Source: Phoronis australis
Lineage: Eukaryota; Phoronida; Phoronidae
Direction of reading: 5' to 3'
Assembly: GCA_002633005.1 (NCBI GenBank)
Contig: NMRA01000147.1
Coordinates: 188,001 to 252,000 of the forward strand
Length of the DNA: 64,000 nucleotides
Shown: positions 22,851 to 34,450 of the stretch, piece after piece
Layout: each line of letters begins with the position of its first letter
Numbering within the stretch: position 1 is the stretch's first letter
Notes under the pieces: model-generated
What the model saw: only the letters and a program-made list of their open reading frames with translations
Databases searched by the model: none
What the model was told of the DNA's origin: nothing
Made by a program: the position numbers and the translations under genes

Positions 22851-22869
22851 TGCGAGGCATAATTCGCCG

Positions 22870-23240
22870 AAAAGTTTCCGGCGTATGGCGTGCCTATAGG
22901 AGCTGCAACGCCTCTGGTCGTGCCAACAGAGGCGATGGTCATTGCCTAGTTATGGGCATGTTGACTCACTGTCATTGAACACAATTTTTAAAGCACGGTG
23001 TTGTATCTTTCCATTTTCTTACTTTTCTGTATTCCACATCTATGCCAAACGAGGGGATAGTGATTAAAATAGGACGTGATAAATGCGTAATATAATTTAA
23101 GCTTACTGTTAGTGCCCAAAAAATTACGAAGACGGAACAAGGCATTTATTTGTTCAGAAGCTTTTTGGCAGATAACGGCAACGTGGTCATGGAATTTTAA
23201 CTGGCTGTCAACTTGGACACCCAGACCCAGCAGCTTAACT
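22870..23240 (-). pseudogene. LINE reverse transcriptase fragment
   Basis: The minus strand reads VKLLGLGVQVDSQLKFHDHV, then ICQKASEQINALFRLRNFLG and SYFNHYPLVWHRCG. These are the hallmark downstream blocks of non-LTR retrotransposon reverse transcriptases (VKLLGV.ID..L.F..H, then FN.CPLVWHFCG). The frame degrades after about 75 codons, where a QHRALKIVFND-like block appears in another frame. No start or upstream RT domain is present, so it is a truncated, dead copy. Confidence 0.85.
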
Positions 23241-23654
23241 TAACACTCTTAACAGACTATTCACATTCACAAACACTGTGTGGCCCAACAAGTCGCCAAC
23301 GGAACGAAGATCTATAAATTGTTACAAAGGTCGTGCATTGACCATTATTTTACATACTGCAACACGATACCTGATCATTTTGCAGACATTCCGTGGAGAA
23401 AACGGTTTGCTAACATCAATAACAACTCGCCCACCGATCGGCCATTTCCTGGTCACATGATACCCTGTAGCGCTACCTGTGGTCAGTAACATGTTTGACG
23501 TCAACAAATGTGACTGGCCAAACTCGAGCGATGTACGTAATCCACTAGATCAACTTGCCTATAAATGCAGCCGCCGGTAATGAACAGGTAGTCTACATGA
23601 ACCATACACCTACGTTCAGTTGGGATTTGTTTGATGACAGTCATGCTAATACAT

Positions 23655-23734
23655 GGACGGCGCTGCACTGAAATAGGTGGGTGGCTACTATGCCGTCCCC
23701 CCAGGCTCCTCACTGCGGGTAGTCGCGCCGCCCG
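23655..23734 (+). repeat. GC-rich palindromic mini-element, copy 2
   Basis: Begins GGACGGCGCTGCACTGAAAT and ends GTCGCGCCGCCCG, with GGTGGGTGGCTACTATG in the middle. Same family as 20976, 24464 and 24543. Confidence 0.65.
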
Positions 23735-24463
23735 TACTGGCGTAATATTTGCTTATTCATTTTGTTGAGAAATTTTAGTCCTAAATGAGAATTAAAAATC
23801 ACTGGAAGTTGTTCACAATATTGTTGTAAATCTATAACGTTAAAATATACGTCACTCTGGTCAGGCACATTGATCGCGTGGGGTCACTAGTTGGCGCCAC
23901 TCTGGCCCGGGCTGCAGTCATTGCGTCATTCACTGTAAGTGAACGCGATTCGCGTGAGCGAGTGCCGCGCGCCTGGCCGGAGTAGCATTAAATAACGATC
24001 GCGTAAAAATGACCCGTTTTTCATTTTTTCACTATCAAAAATTACTCCGGCCCGCGGTTCGGCACTTTCCTTAGAAAGTTACCCGGGTCTTAATGGCCCT
24101 ACTCAGTGAAATTTCTAGGGGGGCCAGGTCATCCCTTCCTTTCCGGCTGTGCATGGATCGGGATTGCCAGCTCTCACGCACGTACGCTGGTATTCCTGTC
24201 TCACCTTATCTGAACCCCCCCCCCTCCCCATATCTAGCACCAGGCATTTTTCGACGTTTTATAGTAGATNAAACCATTCCTTGCTCTACCGCCACCACTG
24301 GCGCGGGACCTGAATCCGATATACCGCGCGTCGCATTAATTATTCCGGTAAAGTCTGAAAACGCTGATGTTCTATAGGGAATGGAGTCGAAAGAACAGTG
24401 CACACCCGGACCTGACGGTATCGACCTGACTGTATGTGTTAGGAGCTTCTCGTGCCACTGCAT

Positions 24464-24534
24464 GGGTGGCGCAGCCCTGAAAAAAGTGGGGGGCTATAGC
24501 CCTTCAGCCCTCGCTCCCTGCAGTGCACCGCCCA
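24464..24534 (+). repeat. GC-rich palindromic mini-element, copy 3
   Basis: Begins GGGTGGCGCAGCCCTGAAAA, contains the palindrome GGGCTATAGCCC and ends CAGTGCACCGCCCA. The copy at 24543 follows eight bases later, so these two are a tandem pair. Confidence 0.75.
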
Positions 24535-24542
24535 TAGACCAC

Positions 24543-24611
24543 GGGCGGCGCAGCACTGAAAAAAGTGGCGGCTTTAGCCACCCNCCCGAGCCCCCTATGG
24601 TGCGCCGCCCA
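24543..24611 (+). repeat. GC-rich palindromic mini-element, copy 4
   Basis: Begins GGGCGGCGCAGCACTGAAAA and ends CCCTATGGTGCGCCGCCCA. An N at 24584 falls in its centre, where the palindrome may have hindered sequencing. Confidence 0.75.
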
Positions 24612-26163
24612 TGCACTGTCGCGTTTGTACCGTCGATGGTAAAACTTACTGACATTATTACGTTGTGTCAGAATGAAACTCATTAATTGAAATATTTCGA
24701 CGTCGTGGTTGATCCGTTGGTTTCGGTTAGCGAAATTTACGACAATGCCCGGCAAGATGCGGGTTTTCGCTGTCACCGTCGTCTCAGAAAAGGGTTGAAT
24801 ATTTCTGATATCCATACGCTCATGGATTACTTCAGTCTTGACTAAATTTATGTAATTTTGAAAGGACTATAAAAACTTATAACTAACTTTTGACCGTGGC
24901 TCAGAAAATCTTCCCGGTTAATTTTAATTTAAAAAACCTGTGTTGTGTGTGGGAGCTTATATAATAAATTTTCACTGTTGGGAACTTTTTTACAATTTAT
25001 CTATTTTCAGTTGTGCAAATCGTTTTGCCTCGCAACTGATATTGTAAAGTCAATATCCCACACTTTCGTTAAGACAAGAAGCAATGCAATACATGTGTGA
25101 CAACGTGTAACACTCTGCAAAAGCAGTTAACGACCTTATCGATAAGTCTGTGCACTGAGCCAAATTTTTACAAAACCATAGAATTTAACAGTGAAAGCAA
25201 GCACATGGATCACGTGACCATGTCTTTTATTAAAATTCAGCTAAAAAGAACGGTACAATCAAACCAAACAATGGTGTAAATAACATTGCCATATTTCCTT
25301 TGACGTAACTGTACAAGATAAAATCCCAACAACGCTGTTAGAGCAGTTGGCTGAATTATAATTTTATTTTCGTTTCATATATCTTTGATTTAAAAAAAAT
25401 CATAGAATTCCTATTTTTGATAGCCTCTCATGCAAAAATGGAATGTTTTAAAGCAATTCCTAACAGTGTTATTGAAGAACAGTGCATAAAGCATTGTATC
25501 TGAAAGTTTCATTTCGGAGATGTGTTGTTTCGAACTTAAGATAAATTTGGCCGCTTTTCAGTTTCTACATAACCTTAGCCTGGCGCTTTATGGTTTAAAA
25601 ACATTACCAGGCTCATCCGATGTTGAAGTATTGCCGATTGAACCGTCAACTCAAGTCACTCTGGCAACCTCGTTCAATTTTAGGGTTCACTTTTCATTAG
25701 TTGCTGACGGATCCAGACGATTTCGGAGCTCTTATTGGTAACGAATACAGAATCCTTATGAGACCGATTTCATTAGAGTAAAGGCCCAAATCGTGTATTG
25801 TCCTTAGCCAGCCAATCAGAGGGCGAAATGCAGTTATAAACAAGTACAAATATTTTGCCGTTTTTTTCTTGCATGCAATTCATATATACTTATACACATA
25901 AAACATGTTTTGATATATTGCATAACGCTTCAGAAATTACAGTAATTTCCCTACGCTTGTTTCATTTTACTAGCCTTATTATGTCTACGGTAATGTGATT
26001 TCTATTACGACGGGTTCTTTTTGGCAGCAATCACTATGTTCCATTACTTCCAGGCGTAAATATCTCCCTTAAAAAACATCAGGGGCATCTTTTTGGAATT
26101 GTCTTGTCCACAATTTGTTCAAGCTGCGGCAGCGAGCTTTAGTTTTGAATTGTGATGTAGACG
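24612..26163. other. Gene-free stretch with one dispersed repeat
   Basis: Only a repeat copy at about 25390-25530 is recognised (GATAGCCTCTCATGCAAAAA). It recurs at about 49345-49480 and 63745-63880. No exon is supported. Confidence 0.5.
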
Positions 26164-26433
26164 TCATGGAGTCTTCTTGGCGTTTTTTGCGCCTTCCATT
26201 CGCCGGAAGTATGCCCTTGCGTGCTTGTCAGTACGAGCGTTGTATTCCGGGATGACGTCACGACTCGGAAACTTTCTGGTGGAATTTTTCGTAACAATGG
26301 CGTCGTTCACGAAGCCCTCTTCGCGTCTCCTGATGTCTGCCACTGCTGGCGTTTTCGGCACAAAGCCGTAACTGCTCATTTTGTTCGGATTGCCATCCGG
26401 TTTGTAAGCGTTCATCGTTGCCCGCGGAAGTTT
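26164..26433 (-). CDS. 97-residue protein, exon 2
   Basis: 270 bp, phase 0, 89 codons and stop. Nearly the whole protein is encoded here. An internal ATG (MNAYKP) could also start translation, but the upstream 8-codon exon joins in frame. Confidence 0.78.
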   Translation of the reverse strand, partial: KLPRATMNAYKPDGNPNKMSSYGFVPKTPAVADIRRREEGFVNDAIVTKNSTRKFPSRDVIPEYNARTDKHARAYFRRMEGAKNAKKTP

Positions 26434-29139
26434 CTGCAACAAAAAGTTTCTCTTTAATTAAAAACTAAGTATAACTACAGTAGGCTGTTAAATCGAGTTC
26501 CGTCAAAGAAATTAAGTTTTGATTTAGATGACTTACCGCTACTGACGGTAAAATTGATCTCAACATATTCCTACAGGTCAGGGCCCTGTGCACAATCTTT
26601 GTACTCGAAATCCAACTCAAAATTGACATTTTGCGGAGTTCTACTGTGCAGATTTAAAATAAGTGTCTGTAATCATGTTATCGAGTATGTTATGGACTAT
26701 GATGACGATTATCTAGTCCAAGTTCGCACTTTAGGATCTTTAGATTCAATCTACATTCGAGTTTAAACTCGAGATTTCAAGTAAAACCTCGAAATTTCTC
26801 GTTCAGAGTAAACATTTAGCGTTAATATTGGGGCACCAAATGCAAGCTAGAATTAGACAGGTATCCACGCAAACCAAAATGTACTCGAGCAGAGGATAAA
26901 CTGGAGGTCGCACAAAAATAGAAAGGAAAGATGCAATGATAATTTCAAGTTCAATTTCGTGTGCAAAGATTAGATCTCGGGCCCAGGTGAAAAGTGGGTT
27001 TCAGGGCTAAAAACTGACAGTTGGTTATTGGTTGAGACTAAGCTCGGCTCGATGGTTATGGCCCGCCGTTACAAGATCCCGAATAGCAAACAATAAGGAA
27101 CTGACAGTCCATTCCAAGGCCAGAAATCACCTCACATTTTACTAGGCAATAATTGAAGGCCAATTTTATGAAGTGGTATGAATCAAAAATTAGATTCAGT
27201 GATGTAACTGGCAATCGTTTTAATAAAGAATGTCTGAACTTCAGCATGGAAGATTTATACCATTTTGTTTTAGACCGCAGCTAGCTAGGAAATAAGAAAA
27301 CAAAATCAGTGAGGCTCCAAGTGTTAGCTAATGTCTTTCTACATTTCAATTCTTTACGATCGACTTCATCGGGGGAATTCCTGTATCTCACCTTTGTATG
27401 CAAACGCCAGACCAGGGGAGGCAGCCTTTTGAACGTGACAAATGCAATTATTGTTCGTTCCTTAGGTATATACAATAACAACTTAATTGAAAATCCCGTT
27501 GCAGAAGCTTATGTTTGTTTACTTGCTCAGTAATTCAATTATTGTACAATAGATCTTAGTAAACACACAATAAAAAGTTATCAAATTTGCAATCTGCGTC
27601 AAATTGCGACCTCTGTGAATGGATCAAATCGACCATTATGTCTGTCATCATGTCGACTGGTCACAAACCAAGTAGGTTATATTTGGAAAACATCGGATGC
27701 TTCTACAGGGGGCCTAAACTCTAAAATGAGTATAAGATCTATGTCCACCTTGGAGGAAAAATTACATTCTTCGAAAATAAAGAATGTGGCGTTAATCAAA
27801 ATCCCAAAGCACACTGCAATCCTGCGCTGCAATCACCCGACCGCTCACAATCATTTAGAGTTGCATTTTGGCCTGTTTAGCTGACCAAAATCAAATATCA
27901 AATTCGACCTTTTACTCTAAAAAAGGTCTCTTAACATTCCTTACCGTCATAGGAGTTAATTTCCGTTTCCAAAAAGAGCATCGATACCGATCAGTGACTC
28001 AAGAAAACTCTTTATTGTGGTTGGCCAGCCCTAAACTTGCGATTTCCAAAATGAAACATGTATAGGCGTTGCCTATGACTTGAGTTGGTATCGGAAATGA
28101 ATCCTATCACAATAAGGACTATTGCAAGCTCAGTTTTATGAGAGCAAACAGCCTAATTCGATTTTTGTGTTTTGCGAGCTTAACAGGGCGTAATGCAACT
28201 TTTAACAACTTAATCTGTAGTGAATTTTCACTATCATTTTCCTTCAAGCACAATTTCTTTTTTGATTAAGGATAAATAAAATTCGAATGTAATTGAATAA
28301 TAATAAAAGGTTTCGAATGTGCAGCAATTTCAACGAAGCAGGTTTACAATCAGGCGGTTTGTTACCTAAGTGTCTACAGTATGATAATCTTCGCTGTTTA
28401 CACTGTAAACCAGATTGATTCCAGTAGGGCACCATGTAGTGTCGAAAATCATCCCTGAACTTCCTGAATTTTTATATGTAGGACTGATTCAAGAGGGGGC
28501 AGATAGCTGGTAGGGCCTGGTGCTGGGCGCGTAGAATGACCCGTCGAGACAAGATAATTTGTTAAGTTTGAGTCTTATGAAGCAATAGCGACCTACATGT
28601 AGTCATTCGCTCTCAAGACTGGAGATGGTATATACTATGAACAACAAACAATTTCAGACCAGATCTATAACAGTAAGCGCCCCAAATCAAAAGCTAGTTT
28701 TTTGACGTAAGGTTTATTTATAGCGGCGTTAACAACAATTGTTTTTTTTTCTCTGTTGTTTTTACTTCTTTCCTTTCAGTAGCACCTGCGACTTGTTTAT
28801 AGACCTAAAATCCCATGGTACATTCCTACTCAAACTCATACTACGCATCCCTTTTCATTCCATCTTTACATTTTGTAGTATCCTATGCTCGTGCGTAAAC
28901 TTCCCTGAGTTTCGATAATTTTTGTTTTAACCATGGTCCATCCATCGCTGACCGTTGTTGGTCAACTCTCGCATGCAAATGTTATCACTACGTCATCGCG
29001 TCATTACCAAACTACTTCAGTCACAAGTAACTGTTGTCTCACAATTACTATTTCCAAAGATTGTAGGCGAAGAGCGCTAATGAGGTGAGAATAATCGAGA
29101 ACAAAATTTAGTTACCTTTCCTCGACTTTTCTCAGGCAT
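26164..29139 (-). CDS. Two-exon gene, 97-residue basic protein of unknown function
   Basis: Exon 1 (29139-29116) encodes MPEKSRGK and ends at GGAAAG/GTAACT in phase 0. Exon 2 (26433-26164) follows a good acceptor (TTTTTGTTGCAG) and encodes KLPRATMNAYKPDGNPNK, MSSYGFVPKTPAVADIRRRE, DAIVTKNSTRKFPSR and DVIPEYNARTDKHARAYFRR before TGA. The joined protein is 97 residues, strongly basic, without signal peptide, membrane segment or cysteines. Short basic proteins with scattered Tyr and Pro motifs of this look occur among axonemal microtubule inner proteins, but I do not recognise the family; that is only a suggestion. The ATG context (CACGATG) is acceptable and no upstream in-frame ATG was seen. 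The 2.7-kb intron contains no recognised gene. Confidence 0.72.
29116..29139 (-). CDS. 97-residue protein, exon 1
   Basis: 24 coding bases (MPEKSRGK) with a matching phase-0 donor. The short length makes this exon less certain than exon 2. Confidence 0.62.
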
Positions 29140-31490
29140 CGTGACAGTGAAGTCCGCTGGTTATCGATGGTTCCTCTACAAGCTAAACACAAAAAGTAAG
29201 AAGATGTATTGTTCACCACAAACTGTAATATTCAACAATTCAGAGTTAGGCCCTGGAATCTGAATGATATGACGGGATGTTGTAGATGTGTGAGACAACA
29301 CACCGTTGTTTCATCAAACGCTATCGAACACACACGTTACTTTTGCCAAAAAAACTGATCTAATGATTTTTCTCCTACCTGTTTCAATTTTTATCAAAGC
29401 ATAGGATTTTCCGAATTTTCACCCGCTAATACCCGGCTGTATGACACTATCACAACCTTCAAAATCGACAGAGCACAGAACCACGGTCATATTAATTTTA
29501 AGATTAAGTCAACGACATGTTAATACCACCTTTAATGTCATCGATACAGGTAAAATTCTAATTGTGATATAGTACTAATAAGTTAATCTTTTTTCACACA
29601 GAGACTTCTAAAAGTTGCGACGGTTTATGGCGTTCCCTTTATTCCACGACACAGAGAATACAACAACCTACTGGAATTGATACGTTCACATTAAATCATG
29701 CGTTTTGAGTTTGTTTACAATACCTGTTTAGTTTATGACGATTAAAGCTGACACTAGCACACTGGCGCTGCATTAATTCCCTCCGTATCAAAACGTTTCC
29801 ATATTCACTGAAAGGAATCAGTAATGTTTGCGTACCGTAACATAAAATTAATTTTACAAATGCCGTCAAGACAGGCCTCTGAGCGCTAGTCGCTAGACAA
29901 CTTGTAAAGAATGACCTAACTTGTATACGCTAGAAGTTTCGCTGGAGATATGATCAGTATAATGCATCGCTATGGGAGACCGAGCGAATGCGGTATTTTG
30001 AAACATAACACTTACTTGTTTGTAAGTGCCTTCGATTCTTCTATTCTAATATTGATAATAGAAATCTATAATTTCTACTTGTTTTTTCTTGTTAAGAGTT
30101 ATATCAGTTTACCGAAAAGCAAATGTTTTGTTAAGAGGTTGAATGCGATTTCCTGAACAACTTGCCTATGTGAAAGTTGTCTAAGTTATTGACATTGGCC
30201 GGTGTGTATAAACACGTTTTGTTTTATAAACAAGTCCAACTATTGCTATGATGAGGTTTATAAATAAACATTTGATATTGCAACAAGTGAACACACGCAT
30301 GCTTCTACTCCTGGGGTGTAGTAAGACCAGAGAAAAATATAAAAAATACGTTAGACAACTATTGTTTTGACGTTAAAGAATCTGAGAACGCGTAAACATA
30401 CCTGCAACTGAGCTCGCAGCCTTGCCCGCCCAGGCGTGGATCCAGTCTCATTATCATAGCGGGCCTGACAATGGGCAGACATAGAGCGAGCTCTACCTAT
30501 ACTCCATTACCGCAGTGGCGAAGTGGCCGAGCTGAGGAGGTGGTTTGGACCGTAGATATGGAAATTGCCTTTGTGAAAACCGATTCGTTAAATTGACAGT
30601 GTAGTGCATGCGTGCACCTAGGCTTTAATATGGGGGGCTCGAATCTCTGACAAAGTGGACCTTTTGCTAACAAAAAAGCGGGCGGACTAAAAAAACGGAT
30701 ACCACCTTCCGGGCTGTGGAACTGTGCGTCTGCGCCTTCTTAGTGGACTTTGTCTCGTTTTCTCGGACTTTTTGTTTCTCTGAGGCGGACCTTTTTACCA
30801 CTTCGCCAAATGGGGATAGGGGTCTCCTTCAAGCCCCCCGAGCCCCCCTGGGTGCGCAAATGTAGCGTTTTTTCTTGTCAGTATGAATTGACACCCCGTA
30901 GTTGACGCCATGAAAACGGAATCCCCTCCATCACCATGCGTACACATGTATCCGTTTCGTACGAGGGAGTACGCATTTACACTTCACGTCATTAAAGACA
31001 AATGGAAATGTTTTTTTTTTTAATATACAGCTAAAACAGTTTATACGATTTACGCACCGCTCACGTCGAAGCATGTCTCTATATCTACGAATACGGTCTG
31101 CCCCAAGAAATGTTGAGACCTACATGTGTGACGTTTACTGGATTCAGCAAGCCAGGTTGTAGACCCGCATCATTTACATGGACATGTAAATGCATTGGTT
31201 ATCGCAATCGGTATAAACATCCCGCATCACGCAGTATGCATTACGCACTAAAAGAAAGAAGATATAAAAAGATACTTAACCAGATTCTGATTTACTAACA
31301 GATATCAACAACGACTTTCCCATGAGTTCTCTATAACAGCCAAATGATGCTCTGTAACTTTCGGCTATCATACGGTAGCCCATTGACTTCGATGAGCGGC
31401 CAAGCACTGGTTTAAAACAATATGCCTTTTAAAAACGTTTCGTCCTCTTGATCGCAATCCACTAAACCCGATATTAAGATTTTATGACTT
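29140..31490. other. Intergenic, one probable small inverted-repeat element
   Basis: No exon was found. Around 30605-30650 and 30820-30860, GC-rich segments (GGGGGGCTCGAA and AAGCCCCCCGAG) are rough inverted copies, and GGCGAAGTGG at 30517 is mirrored by CCACTTCGCC at 30798. This suggests a decayed mobile element. Confidence 0.4.
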
Positions 31491-31493
31491 CTA

Positions 31494-32837
31494 CCCCATT
31501 TTGACGGACTAACTGGATATCGGTCTGCCGGAAGCCACAAGTTGTGTTTTAGTTGTGTGACATATATTGCACCATAGTGAGTTTGCACAATGGCTGTGTC
31601 CCTTCTCAATCATTAGATGGCTCCGCCACCCAAGGTCCCAAAGTGTACAGAAGCGGCACTGATTTTAATAAAAGTAAGTTAGCAGCGGGTTGAAAAACCA
31701 TAAAACTCAGTAATAGGTTTTCACTTTTGTGATGACAATTATCAATTGCTAAATCACCAATTTTGTTTATTAACTGAAAAAAGAAGCTAGGAACCCGCTG
31801 TTTTCGAGTTAATCGTGTCAGCCCTACAAAAGACGTCTCGCCTGTGTAGTACGAGACGCTGAAAAACAGTCAAGGAAGAACCGTAATCTACCAATATTGA
31901 TTACCAATCAAATTACGCACATGGAGGTTTCAGCATTATAATGCTTAAAAGACCAAACTGACAAAAACAAAAGAAAACACATACTATCCAAAACTGAAGT
32001 TGGTTCAAAATAAGAAATAGATTACAAACGGTATTCTCGAGTCACATGGGCTTCACTGGATTCACTACGCCGGTTCCGTGGGCTCAACCGGTTCAAGCCA
32101 TGTTCACACTATGTGTTGGTCTAGACCAACTTTCCCAAGAGCAACCCAACAGTTGACCCCGTTCAGCCGAGCGTCCACACTATATACACCATACACCTTG
32201 CTACAAATATGACGCAAAACTGATTAGACACTGCCATGTGACAGTTGGTAATTGACATCATGTCGCCAGGATTTTGAGTGATGGCTTAACTGACCAATCA
32301 GGACGCAGCCTTCTTGACACACCTTCGTTTCCAAGCCGCCATTTTACCCGACAAACAACACGCTGCCGGCTAAAAGTTATTGTTTGCTTGTCGACATTTC
32401 GCAAGGGGGCGGAGCTTGCGATAGGTCAAGTACTGTCGCCTTGTCTGCAGGTTTGCCCCCGCACTGCAATTTGAACTGGGACAAGTTACCTTAGAGCACG
32501 TGTGTCAAGTTGCCCCAGCGGAAGTAGCATCCACACTACCACTTAATCTAGTGACAGCTTGTTCCTGGCGTGCGTTCAATAGACGCTGGGACCTACGCTA
32601 GGACCTAGCTAAAACCTAGTCAAAGTCACGTGCTTTCATTTAAAATGCACGGCAATATCTCACGTAATCTCGCGAAGTCTGGCTTTTAAGCGAGGTCCTA
32701 GCGTTACTGAACGGGAGGCAGGAATAACTCGTTCTACTATAACCTGTAGTGTGGACGCCACATTTGACCTTTGACTGGTTCTCAATGTCAACTTGTGGCT
32801 TCCGGTATCCAGTTAGTCCGTCAAAGTGGCAACCATA
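31494..32837. repeat. About 45-bp inverted repeats 1.3 kb apart
   Basis: TTTGACGGACTAACTGGATA and GGAAGCCACAAGTTG occur at 31499-31544 on the plus strand and at 32787-32830 on the minus strand. The left copy has about nine extra bases between the two blocks. The pair may be the ends of a mobile element. No transposase was found between them. Confidence 0.6.
32573..32722. mobile_element. Possible MITE-like inverted repeat
   Basis: An 11-bp perfect inverted repeat, CGCTAGGACCT at 32596 and AGGTCCTAGCG at 32693, sits in longer imperfect arms. Both arms also contain a CGTTCA block and end in GCT(T)AAAA. Size about 150 bp. Confidence 0.5.
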
Positions 32838-33733
32838 GATTCGCACGTACAGAAGAATTCATACTGTAAGTACATGTAAGCTAAAATCCTGTAGCATTAT
32901 CCTGAAAGTCGTCCTAGGTAACGCCCCATTGTTATTGCTTGAAATTCAATGGACTTAAATGACATGCACAAAATCATATCAGCATATCAACATTAATTTC
33001 AAATAGCAAAGCCCACTCATTAGAATTTGAATATGCTGTCTGAACACGTTATCTTCAAAACAATGCTAAACTTAGGCGCCCATGGTCATAATTTCTGAAA
33101 GGTATCTGGCAATGAGTTCTAGTAGTGTTCTTAGAAATTTGACTAAAAATATTACCAAAATTAAAATACAGACTTTCCTGTTCCTGTCAAGTTTTCAGAG
33201 TTTTTTTTTAAAGATACTCTTTCCGTTTCATTTTACTTAAAAACTTCATAAAACGGATTTTAACGAATGTTAGTTTAGTCGAAACTTCAATAACCCAAAT
33301 AATGTTTATTCAACACATCTCCAAATAGTTTGAAATTTAACTGAATTTCATATGAATTTCTAATTTGATTTGAATTGTTGGTGCGCTTCCACTTAAAATG
33401 GCCGCTGCAGTGAATTACAGCTGACTCATGCATTATGGGTACTCACTCAGCTGCTACCATATATAATGAGGTTTCCGCGGAAACCCTCCCACGTTACAAA
33501 AATAGGTAATAGTAAAGTTACGAAATGTTTATTTCAGTGATATCCGGTGTTCTAATTTGGTTAATGTCAATAAATAATAATTGCAGGAGATCTGGTACAC
33601 GTTGTACCAGACGTGCGCAGGCCGCGCATGTGGGCCCAATGCACTGATCACCTGGAATTGTTTATGTGCTTTGTTAATATATAGTTAAAACCGAGCTGAG
33701 GAGCTAGAAACCTGACTCAAGGGTCTACATGTA

Positions 33734-33811
33734 GCATTGTGGCCCTGTGGGACTCGAATCCACGACCTCAAGTAAAGAAGGCGGGCACCTATCACACTAG
33801 GCCACACTGCC
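33734..33811 (-). repeat. tRNA-like sequence (SINE head or tRNA pseudogene), copy A
   Basis: The minus strand reads GGCAGTGTGGCCTAGTGTGA, then a T-arm-like GTGGATTCGAGTCCCAC. A D-arm (GCCT...AGGT) and acceptor-like ends (GCAGTGT near ACAATGC) can be drawn. The anticodon stem does not pair, so a working tRNA is unlikely. Confidence 0.6.
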
Positions 33812-33885
33812 TTCTAATTGATATAAAGGAATGAGTATCTTTTAAAAGTCAAATAAGCTACGATTAAAGACAAACAATCACAATA

Positions 33886-34079
33886 TTACAACTCCGCGAC
33901 AAGTCTGGGAATTGCCCTAAGTTGATATTCTTTGCAGGCGTGCGTCGTTCGGAATACTCCTTCTTCGGATAATTTGGCGACACCTTCCGGTGGTAGTAAT
34001 GTAAAATGCTTCATAATATTCACGAAGACCGCAAACGTTACAACTTTGGAAAGATGCTCTCCAACACACCGTCGGCTAC
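33886..34079 (-). CDS. P450 last exon, copy A (duplicate)
   Basis: 194 bp, same splice site and frame as copy B, ending AIPRLVAEL. By eye it differs from copy B by one residue (Ala for Thr near the end). It is either an alternative last exon, a relic, or the other haplotype wrongly placed in tandem. Confidence 0.7.
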
Positions 34080-34330
34080 CTGAAAATAAACGTAAAAAAA
34101 TTCTGTAAACGCTGATATTTAGTACTTGGTTGAATTGGTACAATTATCAAATATTTCAATGTATTGGCTATTGAAACAACTAAAATCGTCATCCTTTTCA
34201 CTGTTCTTGTCGGTACTTATTTGAGCATGTACGCGTACAGCTCACCTTCCACAGCGTTAATACCTGGGCGGTAGTCCTACAAGATAACAAATAGGTAAAG
34301 AAACACAGTTAATAACAATGGCGCATAAAT

Positions 34331-34450
34331 AACAAGAGCAACGCAGAGCGTTGAAATGCGCCCACAATTGCACCGCATACGGTATCCTTCTAGGGTTGTT
34401 TATTGGTACCATAAAGTGGCCAGTAGAGGGCATATATGTAGTATGTTGTA
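34331..34450 (-). repeat. Inverted copy of the 54-62 kb array end module
   Basis: AACAAGAGCAACGCAGAGCG then TTGAAATGCGCCCAC matches the reverse complement of 56010-56095, and continues with CTAGGGTTGTTTATTGGTAC and GTGGCCAGTAGAGGG. It is present only after duplication copy A, not after copy B. Confidence 0.8.

Larger units (their letters stand above)
33163..34332. repeat. 1.17-kb direct duplication, copy A
   Basis: Nearly identical (about 98% by eye) to 34694-35861, beginning AAAATACAGACTTTCCTGTT and ending GCGCATAAATAA. It contains a terminal P450 exon and a tRNA-like sequence. Differences are a few substitutions and homopolymer length changes. Confidence 0.95.

Noticed and set aside
24093-24815. 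Overlapping open frames in GC-rich sequence near 24 kb
   Set aside because: They cross palindromic mini-elements and Ns on both strands and show no protein motif.
29950-30156. Plus-strand open frame of 68 codons
   Set aside because: AT-rich, hydrophobic by composition only, without splice or homology support.
30517-30660. Possible tRNA (GTGGCCGAGCTG as A box, GGCTCGAATCTC as B box)
   Set aside because: The boxes are too far apart, no cloverleaf can be drawn and the B-box text is part of a GC-rich inverted repeat.
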